Assembly: GCA_002317595.1 (NCBI GenBank)
Contig: DCHL01000036.1
Location: forward strand, 1-11,680
Source: Lachnospiraceae bacterium UBA1753
Lineage (GTDB): Bacteria > Bacillota > Clostridia > Lachnospirales > Lachnospiraceae
Reading direction: 5' to 3'
DNA length: 11,680 bases
A program made the translations under genes and the position numbers. Numbering within the stretch: the first letter of the stretch is position 1; the number at the start of each line of letters is the position of its first letter. Shown piece after piece: positions 1-7,139 of this stretch. Below the pieces are notes generated by a model. The model saw only the letters and a list, made by a program, of their open reading frames with translations. It had not been told where the DNA came from and did not search any database.

Positions 1-20
1 CGCGAGAGTTTCTGGGGCGT

Positions 21-617
21 GGGTGCAAAAACAAGTGATTTCCTGGTTTGTTCCACCTTGTTGCCGGCGAGGAAGTGAAAGTTTCTTGGATATGGGTGTA
101 AAATCAGGAAATAAGAAACATATTCCACCCAGTTTCTTGCGAGAGAAATGAGTGGAATCTTGATATGGGTGTAAAAGCAAGCAGTTTCCTGGTTTATTCC
201 ACCCGTGGGCAGAGCAGTTTCTTATGTGCGAAGGTGTAAAATCAGAGAATAGGAAACATATTACACCCAGTTCCCTGCGAGGGACGTGAAAGTTACAGTG
301 GCATGGATGTAAAAGCAAGCAGTTTCCTGGTTTATTCCACCCGCGGGCAGAGCAGTTTCTTATGTGCGAAGGTGTAAAATCAGGGAAAAAGAAACATATT
401 CCACCCATATAGCTCACATGGGATGTGAAAGCTTCTGAGGCGAAGGTGTAAAATCAGAGAATAAGAAACATATTCCACCCATTTGCCTCTGCGGACGAGA
501 AAGTTACAGTGGCATGGGTGTAAAAGCAAGCAATTTCCTAGTTTGTTCCACCCGCAGCAGAAGAAGTTTCTTACGTGCGTGGGTGTAAAATCAGAGAATA
601 AGAAACATATTCCACCC
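21..617. repeat. Array of nine alternately oriented hairpin units
   Basis: Nine units of 36-38 bp begin at 21, 94, 167, 232, 305, 370, 444, 516 and 581, spaced 65-74 bp. Each starts near GGGTGTAAAA and ends near TATTCCACCC, so each can fold with GGGTG/CACCC arms, usually with a U-C mismatch next to them. There are two interior types. Type B (21, 167, 305, 516) carries TTTCCTGGTTT. Type A (94, 232, 370, 444, 581) carries CAGRGAATAAGAAACA. Type B resembles the reverse complement of type A (TTTCCTG versus CAGGAAA), so the array reads B A B A B A A B A with mostly alternating orientation. The linkers are also repetitive: positions 174-246 and 312-384 are nearly identical, a 138-bp higher-order repeat. 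I see no reading frame here. The function is unknown; protein-binding sites or a structured RNA are possible. Confidence 0.85.
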
Positions 618-618
618 A

Positions 619-690
619 GTGTCGCATCAAACTAAAATGCCCGTGCCGAATCAAGCTAAAATACCAGTGCCGCATCGAGCTAAAACGCCA
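619..690. repeat. Three 24-bp tandem repeats
   Basis: Three copies start at 619, 643 and 667. Each reads roughly GTGCCGCATCAAGCTAAAAT followed by RCCA, with a few substitutions per copy. They lie between the hairpin array and the promoter at 713. The third copy runs into a perfect 10-bp palindrome, GCCACGTGGC, at 687-696. No reading frame is convincing here. A regulatory role on the downstream gene is possible but not shown. Confidence 0.8.
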
Positions 691-712
691 CGTGGCCTAC
701 CGATGTTATTTC

Positions 713-741
713 TTGTCAGAATCCGAGTGAGAAACTATACT
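713..741 (+). promoter_or_regulatory. Sigma-70/SigA-type promoter of the zinc-ribbon gene
   Basis: TTGTCA (713-718) and TATACT (736-741) are separated by exactly 17 bp, so each box differs from consensus at only one or two bases. Transcription would start near 748. That gives a leader of about 150 nt that includes all or nearly all of the 17-bp repeats before the ATG at 898. The palindrome GCCACGTGGC (687-696) ends 16 bp before the -35 box and could be an operator; that is inference. Confidence 0.7.
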
Positions 742-751
742 ATAGTAGTAT

Positions 752-870
752 CTGGAAGATAAGATATCCAAAAAGACAAGATATCCCCAAAGACAAGATA
801 TCCCCAAAGACAAGATATCCCCAAAGACAAGATATCCTAAAAGATAAGATATCCTAAAAGATAAGATATC
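752..870. repeat. Seven 17-bp GATATC tandem repeats in the 5' leader
   Basis: Seven head-to-tail 17-bp units end in GATATC at 763, 780, 797, 814, 831, 848 and 865, with exact 17-bp spacing. The inner units read CCCAAAGACAAGATATC; the outer ones carry AAGATAAGATATC. The array lies between the predicted start site (about 748) and the ribosome site (885-888), so it should be transcribed as leader RNA. It has the look of a minisatellite whose copy number could change by slippage. Confidence 0.9.
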
Positions 871-897
871 ATTATCCAATAAAAGGAGAAACACAGT

Positions 898-1938
898 ATG
901 CCACCACATGGACACAGTTCGAGTTCTCATAGCTCGCATTCGCATAGCAGTCATAGTAGTCATCATAGCTCATCGTCGCACTCGTCCCACTCGTCGCACT
1001 CCTACAGTTCGTCGAGCAGTTACAGGTCGAGGAAGAATCAGCCGTCGGGTTACGGCAGCAGTGTAAAGCGCTCTGTATTCAGATGTAAGAATCATGATTA
1101 TCACTATTACGACAAGAGCTGGGTTGATCAGACAACAGGCGCAAGCTATCGGCAGGGATACTATGACGAGAATGGAAATTACTATAAGGCAGTTGCTATC
1201 AAGGAAAAGGACGGCAGCAGCTTTGTCTTTGCCACCTGTGAGTATTGCGGAACTGAGCAGAAGTTCTCGTGGAAGGAAGGCTTTGATGCAAACTGTCCCA
1301 ATTGTTCTGCGCCCTTCTCGCTGGAAGGCGTTGTAAGGGATGAGTCGACAACTGGCATGGGCCCTGATTCAAAGAAGCTGCTGATGATTGTTCTCATTGT
1401 CTTTGGTGTAGTCTGGGTGGCTCCATTTATGCTTATCCTGGTTGCTGGAATTATTGGCTTTATTGTGAGCCGGCTTCCGTCAGTTAATCCACAGGGATAT
1501 GAGACTGTGGAAAGCAGCAGTGAAGGATATGGAGAGAATGATGGGTCTGGAAGTGAGGAGAATACAGTATCTAACCTTGATATCTTTGGCGAGACAATCT
1601 ATCTTGACGGAGACAAGGGCGGCAGTTACAAAATTGTGACGGGGCAGGACTTTTACAACAAGCGCCTGAAATGGGACTATGGATATGACAGCTACTACGA
1701 CAAGTCGACTGACTGTTATGTGTGGTACAACACAGACGTTGCTCCTAATCTCTGGCAGTACTGGTATGAGGGAATCTCATCAGACTACGGCGATTATGGC
1801 TGGATGGAGTACGAGGATACAACCGACGACGGTCAGGACAATGGAGTCTGGTACATTGAGGAATCCTCTGGCAGCTGGGTAGAACTGCCAGATAAGTACG
1901 ATACAACCAATCTGTGGCACATCGTGACGGAGGATTGA
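898..1938 (+). CDS. His/Ser-rich zinc-ribbon membrane protein, function unknown
   Basis: The 346-residue product has four visible parts. Residues 1-45 are almost only His and Ser in SSH/HSS runs. Around residues 60-110 is a Tyr-rich stretch that includes a CKNH motif. Residues 114-136 form a zinc ribbon with C114-x2-C117 and C133-x2-C136. About 160-195 is a long hydrophobic segment of one or two membrane spans, and the remaining 150 residues are acidic and rich in Tyr, Trp and Gly. The start is supported by AGGAG at 884-888, nine bases before the ATG. The gene has its own promoter (713-741) and terminator (2049-2083), so it is probably monocistronic. His runs and a Cys4 ribbon both suggest metal binding, but I do not recognise the family and assign no function. 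With no classical signal peptide, the His-rich end is probably cytoplasmic. Confidence 0.85.
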   Translation: MPPHGHSSSSHSSHSHSSHSSHHSSSSHSSHSSHSYSSSSSYRSRKNQPSGYGSSVKRSVFRCKNHDYHYYDKSWVDQTTGASYRQGYYDENGNYYKAVAIKEKDGSSFVFATCEYCGTEQKFSWKEGFDANCPNCSAPFSLEGVVRDESTTGMGPDSKKLLMIVLIVFGVVWVAPFMLILVAGIIGFIVSRLPSVNPQGYETVESSSEGYGENDGSGSEENTVSNLDIFGETIYLDGDKGGSYKIVTGQDFYNKRLKWDYGYDSYYDKSTDCYVWYNTDVAPNLWQYWYEGISSDYGDYGWMEYEDTTDDGQDNGVWYIEESSGSWVELPDKYDTTNLWHIVTED

Positions 1939-2048
1939 CGTGGCGCCATAGGAGTGCACTGCGGGAATGCACAGCAGAATTGCGACGCGGGATTGCGCCG
2001 CCGGAGAGGGATATTTGGAGAAAAAATAATTACGTTTACTCATGCATA

Positions 2049-2083
2049 ATGCGGTACTGCTTTGTAGCGGTACCGTATTTTTT
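2049..2083 (+). terminator. Intrinsic terminator after the zinc-ribbon gene
   Basis: A 12-pair stem (2049-2060 with 2067-2078, including two G-U type pairs, core GCGGTAC/GTACCG) closes a 6-nt TTTGTA loop and runs into a T tract to 2083. It sits about 110 bp after the stop codon at 1938. Confidence 0.75.
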
Positions 2084-2093
2084 GAACGCAGAA

Positions 2094-2145
2094 AGCTGCG
2101 TAGCGAAGCGGATTGCGTTAGAGCTGCGTAGCGAAGCGGATTGCG
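2094..2145. repeat. 24-bp direct repeat, 28-bp period
   Basis: The 24-bp segment starting AGCTGCGTAGCGAAGCGG occurs perfectly twice, at 2094-2117 and 2122-2145, separated by TTAG. It lies between the terminator and the promoter of the MATE gene. No function is evident. Confidence 0.85.
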
Positions 2146-2170
2146 AATGTCCGCTTTACTGTTGTTTTTT
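2134..2170 (+). terminator. Possible second terminator hairpin
   Basis: AAGCGGA (2134-2140) pairs with TCCGCTT (2150-2156) around a 9-nt loop, and six T follow at 2165-2170. The 8-nt gap between stem and T run makes it weaker than the hairpin at 2049. It may only be a by-product of the GC-rich repeat. Confidence 0.3.
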
Positions 2171-2189
2171 GCAATAAAAATGATAAAAT
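2162..2189 (+). promoter_or_regulatory. Probable promoter of the MATE gene
   Basis: TTGTTT (2162-2167) lies 16 bp before TAAAAT (2184-2189). The -10 is preceded by TGA, giving an extended TGnTAAAAT box. The start site would be near 2196, about 26 nt upstream of the ATG at 2222. Confidence 0.5.
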
Positions 2190-2221
2190 CATCAAGAACG
2201 AAATAATAGAAAAGTAGAATT

Positions 2222-3589
2222 ATGAGTGGTTTTGTGATGGAAACTAAGAAGAAGTCCTATGTCAGGGATATGACAGACGGGAATGTGATGCTTCACATGG
2301 TTGCATTTGCCCTTCCGATGCTAGCTGGAAACATGTTCCAGCAACTTTACAACATGGTGGATTCAATTATTGTTGGACGCTTTGTGGGCGCGAACGCTCT
2401 TGGCGCGGTCGGCTCGGTCGGTGCGCTCAACTTCCTGTGTTTTTCACTCTGTCTTGGACTTTCTAATGGTATTGGAATTCTTGTATCGCAGTTTTTCGGA
2501 GCGGGCGAGGATGAGAAGGTCAAGACTTACATTGCCCATGCTGTCTATGTAATACTTGCAGCAGGCATGCTGATGAGCCTGATCAGCTTTCTGTTTGCAG
2601 AGCCTATACTGGGAATGATGAAGACACCCGAAGAGACCTTTGCTGATGCACTGTGTTACATGAAGATTGTCTGCGGATTTTCTGTGGTGGTAGCCATTTT
2701 TAACGGGATTTCGGCAATTCTAAGGGCACTCGGGGATTCGAAGACGCCCCTCATATTTTTGGGAATAGCATCAATCGTAAATATTGCGCTGGATGTGCTC
2801 TTTGTGGTGTATCTTCATATGGATGTTGCGGGAGCGGCCTACGCCACAATCATCTCCCAGGGCATTGCGGCGGGGGGTTCGGTTCTCTGGGGAATCAGGA
2901 CCAATCCTTATCTTCGGCTGCATAGGGAACACTTTATTTTTGACAAAAATATTGTGTGGCGCGAGATTGTGATGGGCATTCCGCTCTCAGCTCAGGCTGC
3001 GACGATTTCCGTGTCGTGCATTGCACTTCAGAGTGTGGTGAACAGATTCGGTGCAACAATCATGGCGGCGTACACGGCCTCCAACAGAATCGAGCAGCTG
3101 GTCCAGCAGCCCCTCAACTCTCTGGGGATGGCATCATCAACTATCGCCGGCCAGAATTTCGGTGCGGGTAAAAAAGATAGAATCTACAGCGCGGCTAGGA
3201 GCGGTATGCTGATTAATTTCCTATTTGCTGTACTCATGATTGTCGTGATGTACACTCTTGGCAATGAGATTGTGGGTATTTTCATTGCGGATTCGCAGGT
3301 CATTGAAATCGGCGCAAGCGGTCTTCGGATCACAAGCTGTATGTATCTGTTCCTTGGCATGATATATGTGTACCGCGGCCTCCTGAATGGAGTGGGAGAC
3401 GTGAACTTCTCCATGATGAATGGTATCGCCGAGGTAATCTGCCGAATTTCATTTGCGCTCATTCTGATAGGGATGTTAAACTTTAATTACATGGCAGTCT
3501 GGTACACGAACGGACTCACCTGGACAATCGTCGGTCTGTTCAGCGTGGTGAGGTTCTACCAGGCGAAGTGGAGCCTGAAGAAGGTTTGA
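2222..3589 (+). CDS. MATE family multidrug/sodium exporter
   Basis: This is a 455-residue integral membrane protein, the usual length for the MATE family (about 450), with about twelve hydrophobic segments in two halves. The N-terminal signature is clear: a short RDMTDGN lead, then FALPMLAGNMFQQLYNMVDS, IIVGRFVG and the Gly-rich second helix. MATE proteins export cationic drugs or metabolites in exchange for Na+ or H+; the substrate cannot be read from sequence. The ribosome site before ATG 2222 is poor (AAAAGTAGAATT), and ATG 2237 is a possible alternative, also without a good site. I keep 2222 because it lies just after the extended -10 promoter. A 43-bp tandem duplication starts on the stop codon. 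The gene has its own promoter, and its neighbours suggest no shared pathway. Confidence 0.93.
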   Translation: MSGFVMETKKKSYVRDMTDGNVMLHMVAFALPMLAGNMFQQLYNMVDSIIVGRFVGANALGAVGSVGALNFLCFSLCLGLSNGIGILVSQFFGAGEDEKVKTYIAHAVYVILAAGMLMSLISFLFAEPILGMMKTPEETFADALCYMKIVCGFSVVVAIFNGISAILRALGDSKTPLIFLGIASIVNIALDVLFVVYLHMDVAGAAYATIISQGIAAGGSVLWGIRTNPYLRLHREHFIFDKNIVWREIVMGIPLSAQAATISVSCIALQSVVNRFGATIMAAYTASNRIEQLVQQPLNSLGMASSTIAGQNFGAGKKDRIYSAARSGMLINFLFAVLMIVVMYTLGNEIVGIFIADSQVIEIGASGLRITSCMYLFLGMIYVYRGLLNGVGDVNFSMMNGIAEVICRISFALILIGMLNFNYMAVWYTNGLTWTIVGLFSVVRFYQAKWSLKKV

Positions 3590-3673
3590 GGAAATGTTTT
3601 TTCAGCGAGAAGAGAGCTGGGAAGAGATGAGAGGAAATATTTTTTCAGCGAGAAGAGAGCTGGGAAGAGATGA
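3588..3673. repeat. 43-bp tandem duplication overlapping the MATE stop
   Basis: Two copies (3588-3630 and 3631-3673) differ at a single base (GAAATGT versus GAAATAT). Copy one begins inside the TGA stop of the MATE gene. Each contains TTTTTTCAGCGA and a purine-rich AGAAGAGAGCTGGGAAGAGA. The 12-mer TTTTTTCAGCGA recurs at 10842-10853. The near identity suggests a recent duplication. Confidence 0.92.
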
Positions 3674-3708
3674 GATATTAAGTTTTCTATACGAAAAGGG
3701 AGGAAAAA

Positions 3709-4887
3709 ATGGAGAATTTCAATTTCTATGCACCAACTTATTTTGCATTCGGTAAGGATGCTGAGGCTCAGACTGGTTCGCTTGTAAAGCGATTCGGCGG
3801 CACAAGGGTAATGCTGCACTTCGGTGGTGGAAGTGTTATCAGGTCTGGTCTTCTTGACAGAGTAAAGAAGTCTCTTGATGCAGAGGGAATTACATATGTT
3901 GAGCTCGGCGGCGTCAAGCCAAACCCTAGAAGCGGTCTTGTTTATGAGGGTATCGAGCTTTGCAGAAAAGAGAACATTGACTTCATCCTCGCTGTAGGTG
4001 GTGGAAGTACAATCGACTCTTCAAAGGCAATCGCTGCAGGTGCAGTATACGATGGAGACTTCTGGGATTACTACGAGGGCAAGCCTGTTGATAAGGCACT
4101 TCCCATCGGAACAGTCCTGACAATTGCAGCAGCAGGTTCAGAGGGATCACCCGATTCCGTTATTACAAAGGAAGAGGGGATGATTAAGCGCGGAGCAAGT
4201 GGTGAGGCCTACAGACCTAAGTTCTCCGTACTCAACCCGGCGCTCACACAGACGCTTCCCGCATATCAGACAGCCTGTGGTATCACGGATATCATCGCTC
4301 ATCTTTACGAGAGATATCTTACCAATACAAAAGATGTTGAGGTAACTGACAGGATGATTGAGGCACTTATTCTCGCAATGGTGAATGAAGGCCCCAAGGT
4401 TATTGCCAACCCCGACGACTATGAAGCAAGGGCAAACATTATGTGGGGCGGCATGATGGCCCACAATAATTCATGTGGTGTCGGTAGGACTCAGGACTGG
4501 ACAAGCCACAACGTTGAGCATGAACTCTCAGCTCTCTACGACTGTGCACACGGTGCCGGACTTGCAGTGGCGATGCCTGCAGTATTCACATACACAATGC
4601 GTCACGACGTAATGCGTTTCGCTAAGATTGCAGTTCGTGTATGGGGATGCCAGATGGACTTCGACAACCCTGAGCGTACAGCAAAGGCTGGTATCGAGGC
4701 CCTCAGAAACTTCCTCATCTCAATCGGAATGCCTAAGAACTTTTCAGAACTTGGTGCTAAGGCAGAGGACATCGAGCAGCTCGCTCACACCTGCTGTTAC
4801 GGCAACGGTAACACAAGCGGAATCCTCTATGGATTTACCGAGCTTAAGCAGAAGGATGTCGAGGAAATCTACAAGCTGATGATGTAA
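3709..4887 (+). CDS. Iron-dependent alcohol dehydrogenase, YqhD/BdhA type
   Basis: The 392-residue enzyme belongs to the group III (iron-dependent) alcohol dehydrogenases. It should interconvert aldehydes and alcohols with NAD(P)H, for example butanal to butanol, in the cytoplasm. The cofactor loop GGGSTID is at 97-103 and GGGS at 39-42. The metal ligands fall at D194, H198, H267 and H281, the same numbers as in E. coli YqhD, and length also matches (387 in YqhD). The segment often seen as TGSE is AGSEGS here. The start has a strong site, GGGAGG (3698-3703), six bases before the ATG. Codon use seems more biased toward a small codon set than in the neighbours, which hints at high expression. 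A hairpin at 4893-4916 follows the stop. The physiological substrate is not certain; fermentative alcohol formation or aldehyde detoxification are both plausible. Confidence 0.93.
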   Translation: MENFNFYAPTYFAFGKDAEAQTGSLVKRFGGTRVMLHFGGGSVIRSGLLDRVKKSLDAEGITYVELGGVKPNPRSGLVYEGIELCRKENIDFILAVGGGSTIDSSKAIAAGAVYDGDFWDYYEGKPVDKALPIGTVLTIAAAGSEGSPDSVITKEEGMIKRGASGEAYRPKFSVLNPALTQTLPAYQTACGITDIIAHLYERYLTNTKDVEVTDRMIEALILAMVNEGPKVIANPDDYEARANIMWGGMMAHNNSCGVGRTQDWTSHNVEHELSALYDCAHGAGLAVAMPAVFTYTMRHDVMRFAKIAVRVWGCQMDFDNPERTAKAGIEALRNFLISIGMPKNFSELGAKAEDIEQLAHTCCYGNGNTSGILYGFTELKQKDVEEIYKLMM

Positions 4888-4892
4888 TTAAC

Positions 4893-4916
4893 GTCGCATG
4901 CCGACAGGCGTGCGAC
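4893..4916 (+). other. Stable hairpin after the alcohol dehydrogenase
   Basis: GTCGCATGCC (4893-4902) pairs over ten positions, one of them T-G, with GGCGTGCGAC (4907-4916) around a GACA loop, six bases after the stop codon. No T tract follows, so it is not a standard intrinsic terminator. It may stabilise the 3' end of the mRNA or be a weak terminator. Confidence 0.55.
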
Positions 4917-4958
4917 CACGTCATATTCCGATGAGATGTAACAGTGATAGGGGAGATT

Positions 4959-6902
4959 ATGAATCAGAATCCAACAAGAAACAATCTAATTGCACAGCTT
5001 CGGTTACTGGTGAGGAGCCTGCTGGAATCGCTGGTTTTCGTGCACCAGGCGATGGGTGTGCTGCTTGTGTACGTTCTGGCCTGCACATTCTTTGTGGACT
5101 TTGTGGCATTCAATATTTTCCGTGGTCTCTGGAGTCTGGCCCTTCGCTCGATACCTGGCAATTATCTCACTGACCAGAACATAACGCAGCTGCTGCGACA
5201 TCCTATTTCACTTCTGATTGGAGTCCTGATAACAGTCTGCTTCTGCATTATCTGCCTCTGGCAGAATGCTGGAATCCTGATGATTATCGAGTACAACAGA
5301 CAGGGCCAGCCTGTTAAGCTGTTTAGCATTTTCTATGAATCCCTTCTTCAGGTAAAGCATGCTTTCAAGCCCTCGAACTGGATGATTTTCGTGTATATGC
5401 TGCTGATTCTGCCGCTTACTGACCCGAACATGACAATGTCGGTATTTTCCGAGATGGTCATTCCGGAGTTTATCATGGACTTCATCCTTGCCAAGAAACT
5501 TCTGGCTGTTATTTTTGCGGTTGCTTCGGCCGTGGTTCTATATTTTTACTACAGATTCGTGTTCGTGCAGTATTGCTTCGTGCTGGAGCAGAAATCCTTC
5601 AGTGAGTCTGTAAGGGTTAACCGGAGAATCGGCCTGAAAGCGCAGATTTACGCAGGAATTACCCAGCAGATTGTGGCAAGCGCGGCGGGGCTCCTCTATA
5701 TTGGAATACCGATGATGCTCCTTGGCGGAATTGCCATACTGATGACGTCAGCTCTCAGTTCTTCAGGAGTGGCGGATGCGGCGGCAACTTTTATCTATAA
5801 CGCGTTTGGCGTTGAAACCTGCAAGCTGATTGGCCGTGCTTTCGTCAAGCTGATTGTCTCGGTTTACATGGTGAATACTTTTCACAGGATCTGTGATGAA
5901 AAGGGCGTGGAACCAGATATCGCTCTGCCAGAGAACTGTGTGAAAAAAGAGGGGAGGATACGTTCCTTCCGCATGTGGGTTTATGCGGCCTGTGCGGCGC
6001 TGTACCTCGTTTTCGCGGGAGCAGTTGGAGTAATGATTTGTTTAGGGAATCTGAGCCCTGAATCCGTGAAGGAAATAATTGGAGAGATGGAGATTGCGGC
6101 CCACAAAGGTTATTCCTCGAAGGCGCCTGAAAATACCATGGACGCCTTTGAACTGGCAGCGAATTCGGACAGTGTGAGCTACATCGAACTGGATGTGCGG
6201 ACCACGAAGGATGGCGTTCCGGTGGTCATACACAACGAGAGCCTCAAGGAGGCTACGGGAAAAAATATCAGCGTTTACAATGTGGACTATGATGAACTCA
6301 GCGGGATGGCGGCATCCTACACCTTCAAGGCGGAATATCCGAAGGCGCGAATCTCGTCACTTGAAGATGTGCTTGAAAAATATTCGGAGAGGGTCCGTTT
6401 CATCATTGAGATTAAGGATTCACCACGTTCGCCTGACCTGCCATATCAGGTTGCCAGGCTGATGGAAAAATATGACATAGTGGAGACAAGCGTTGTCCAT
6501 TCTGGTTCCTATGATGCCATCACGAAGGTGAAGGAAGCAAATCCTGCCATCACCTGCGGATATATCGTGGCCGTGAGTATGGGAGGATTCTATGATCTTG
6601 AGAATGCTGATTTTTTCAGCTTAGAGCATGACTTCGCCACCAGCAGGGTCATAAAGAATATCCATGACAGAGGCAAGAAGGTGTTTGTCTGGACCGTAAA
6701 CGAGACCCGCTCCATGGAGGATGTGCGCTACAGTGGAATTGACGCCGTCATCACGGACTATCCCGATGAGTGTGCTAAGGTGGTCAATTCGGAAGCGAAT
6801 CTGCTACGAGAGGTGCTGGACAACACGGGTGAACAGATGGGACTTGATGACATTGGGAATATTTACGCTAAGCCAGACAGCGTGAAGGATGCAGGCTTCT
6901 AA
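4959..6902 (+). CDS. Membrane-anchored glycerophosphodiester phosphodiesterase
   Basis: The 647-residue protein has an N-terminal membrane domain of seven or eight spans (residues about 20-365, like the GDPD_N membrane domain) and a C-terminal GDPD TIM-barrel (about 378-620). This family hydrolyses glycerophosphodiesters to glycerol-3-phosphate and an alcohol; membrane-fused forms probably act on lipid or teichoic acid products. Visible motifs are H382-K-G with PENT (390-393), E410-L-D412 and H425, then EIK, VWTVN and a final TDYP. Two oddities stand out: the usual HRG is HKG and the usual HD at the second catalytic His is HN. Both catalytic His and the acidic metal ligands remain, so it is likely active. 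I prefer ATG 4959, preceded by AGGGGAG (4949-4955) at tight spacing; GTG 4944 in the same frame would add five residues. Confidence 0.9.
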   Translation: MNQNPTRNNLIAQLRLLVRSLLESLVFVHQAMGVLLVYVLACTFFVDFVAFNIFRGLWSLALRSIPGNYLTDQNITQLLRHPISLLIGVLITVCFCIICLWQNAGILMIIEYNRQGQPVKLFSIFYESLLQVKHAFKPSNWMIFVYMLLILPLTDPNMTMSVFSEMVIPEFIMDFILAKKLLAVIFAVASAVVLYFYYRFVFVQYCFVLEQKSFSESVRVNRRIGLKAQIYAGITQQIVASAAGLLYIGIPMMLLGGIAILMTSALSSSGVADAAATFIYNAFGVETCKLIGRAFVKLIVSVYMVNTFHRICDEKGVEPDIALPENCVKKEGRIRSFRMWVYAACAALYLVFAGAVGVMICLGNLSPESVKEIIGEMEIAAHKGYSSKAPENTMDAFELAANSDSVSYIELDVRTTKDGVPVVIHNESLKEATGKNISVYNVDYDELSGMAASYTFKAEYPKARISSLEDVLEKYSERVRFIIEIKDSPRSPDLPYQVARLMEKYDIVETSVVHSGSYDAITKVKEANPAITCGYIVAVSMGGFYDLENADFFSLEHDFATSRVIKNIHDRGKKVFVWTVNETRSMEDVRYSGIDAVITDYPDECAKVVNSEANLLREVLDNTGEQMGLDDIGNIYAKPDSVKDAGF

Positions 6903-6982
6903 GAAGGCGAACAGATATTGAAGAAAGGACCTAAAGCTGAGCTCTCCTTGTAATGCTCCTCGAGTTCTAAGAATGCGAACTG
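6897..6982. repeat. Pair of 18-bp imperfect repeats, first copy on the GDPD stop
   Basis: TTCTAAGAAGGCGAACAG (6897-6914) contains the TAA stop of the GDPD gene. TTCTAAGAATGCGAACTG (6965-6982) repeats it with two changes. The core TTCTAAGAA is itself palindromic. Otherwise I see nothing clear in the 237-bp gap before the next gene, apart from the hairpin at 7103-7122. Confidence 0.6.
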
Positions 6983-7102
6983 TTTTTTGTGAATTGTTTA
7001 TGTGGAAAAAAATTGAAATCACAAGAAATGTATCATAGATGTGCGTATAGATATTACAGAGCTAAGGGCACTGGGAAACTAAAGGGGAAGAATAAGGGAA
7101 GA

Positions 7103-7122
7103 CTTCATTTTTTCAAATGAAG
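7103..7122 (+). promoter_or_regulatory. Hairpin just upstream of the SIMPL ribosome site
   Basis: CTTCATTT (7103-7110) and AAATGAAG (7115-7122) form a perfect 8-bp stem with a TTTC loop. It ends six bases before the GGAGG at 7129-7133. It leaves the ribosome site free and may affect mRNA stability or translation. It is AT-rich, so its effect could be small. Confidence 0.45.
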
Positions 7123-7139
7123 GAATGTGGAGGATTGAG

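Noticed and set aside
1..620. CRISPR array
   Set aside because: Units alternate in orientation, vary in sequence, and the linkers are themselves repeated, so they are not unique spacers. No cas gene is nearby.
752..870. Replication origin iterons
   Set aside because: The 17-bp repeats resemble iterons in size, but they follow a strong promoter, precede an unrelated gene, and no replication gene is present.
706..966. 86-residue minus-strand protein
   Set aside because: It is a translation of the 17-bp repeats and the His/Ser codons of the + strand gene; no ribosome site.
1914..2177. Small + strand reading frame after the zinc-ribbon gene
   Set aside because: It overlaps the gene end, spans the terminator and the 28-bp repeat, and has no ribosome site or recognisable domain.
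4944..4958. GTG start for the GDPD
   Set aside because: The AGGGGAG site lies downstream of the GTG and serves ATG 4959, though its spacing is short. The difference is only five residues.
7125..7139. Start of the SIMPL gene at ATG 7125
   Set aside because: The GGAGG at 7129-7133 lies after this ATG and is well spaced for the ATG at 7140.
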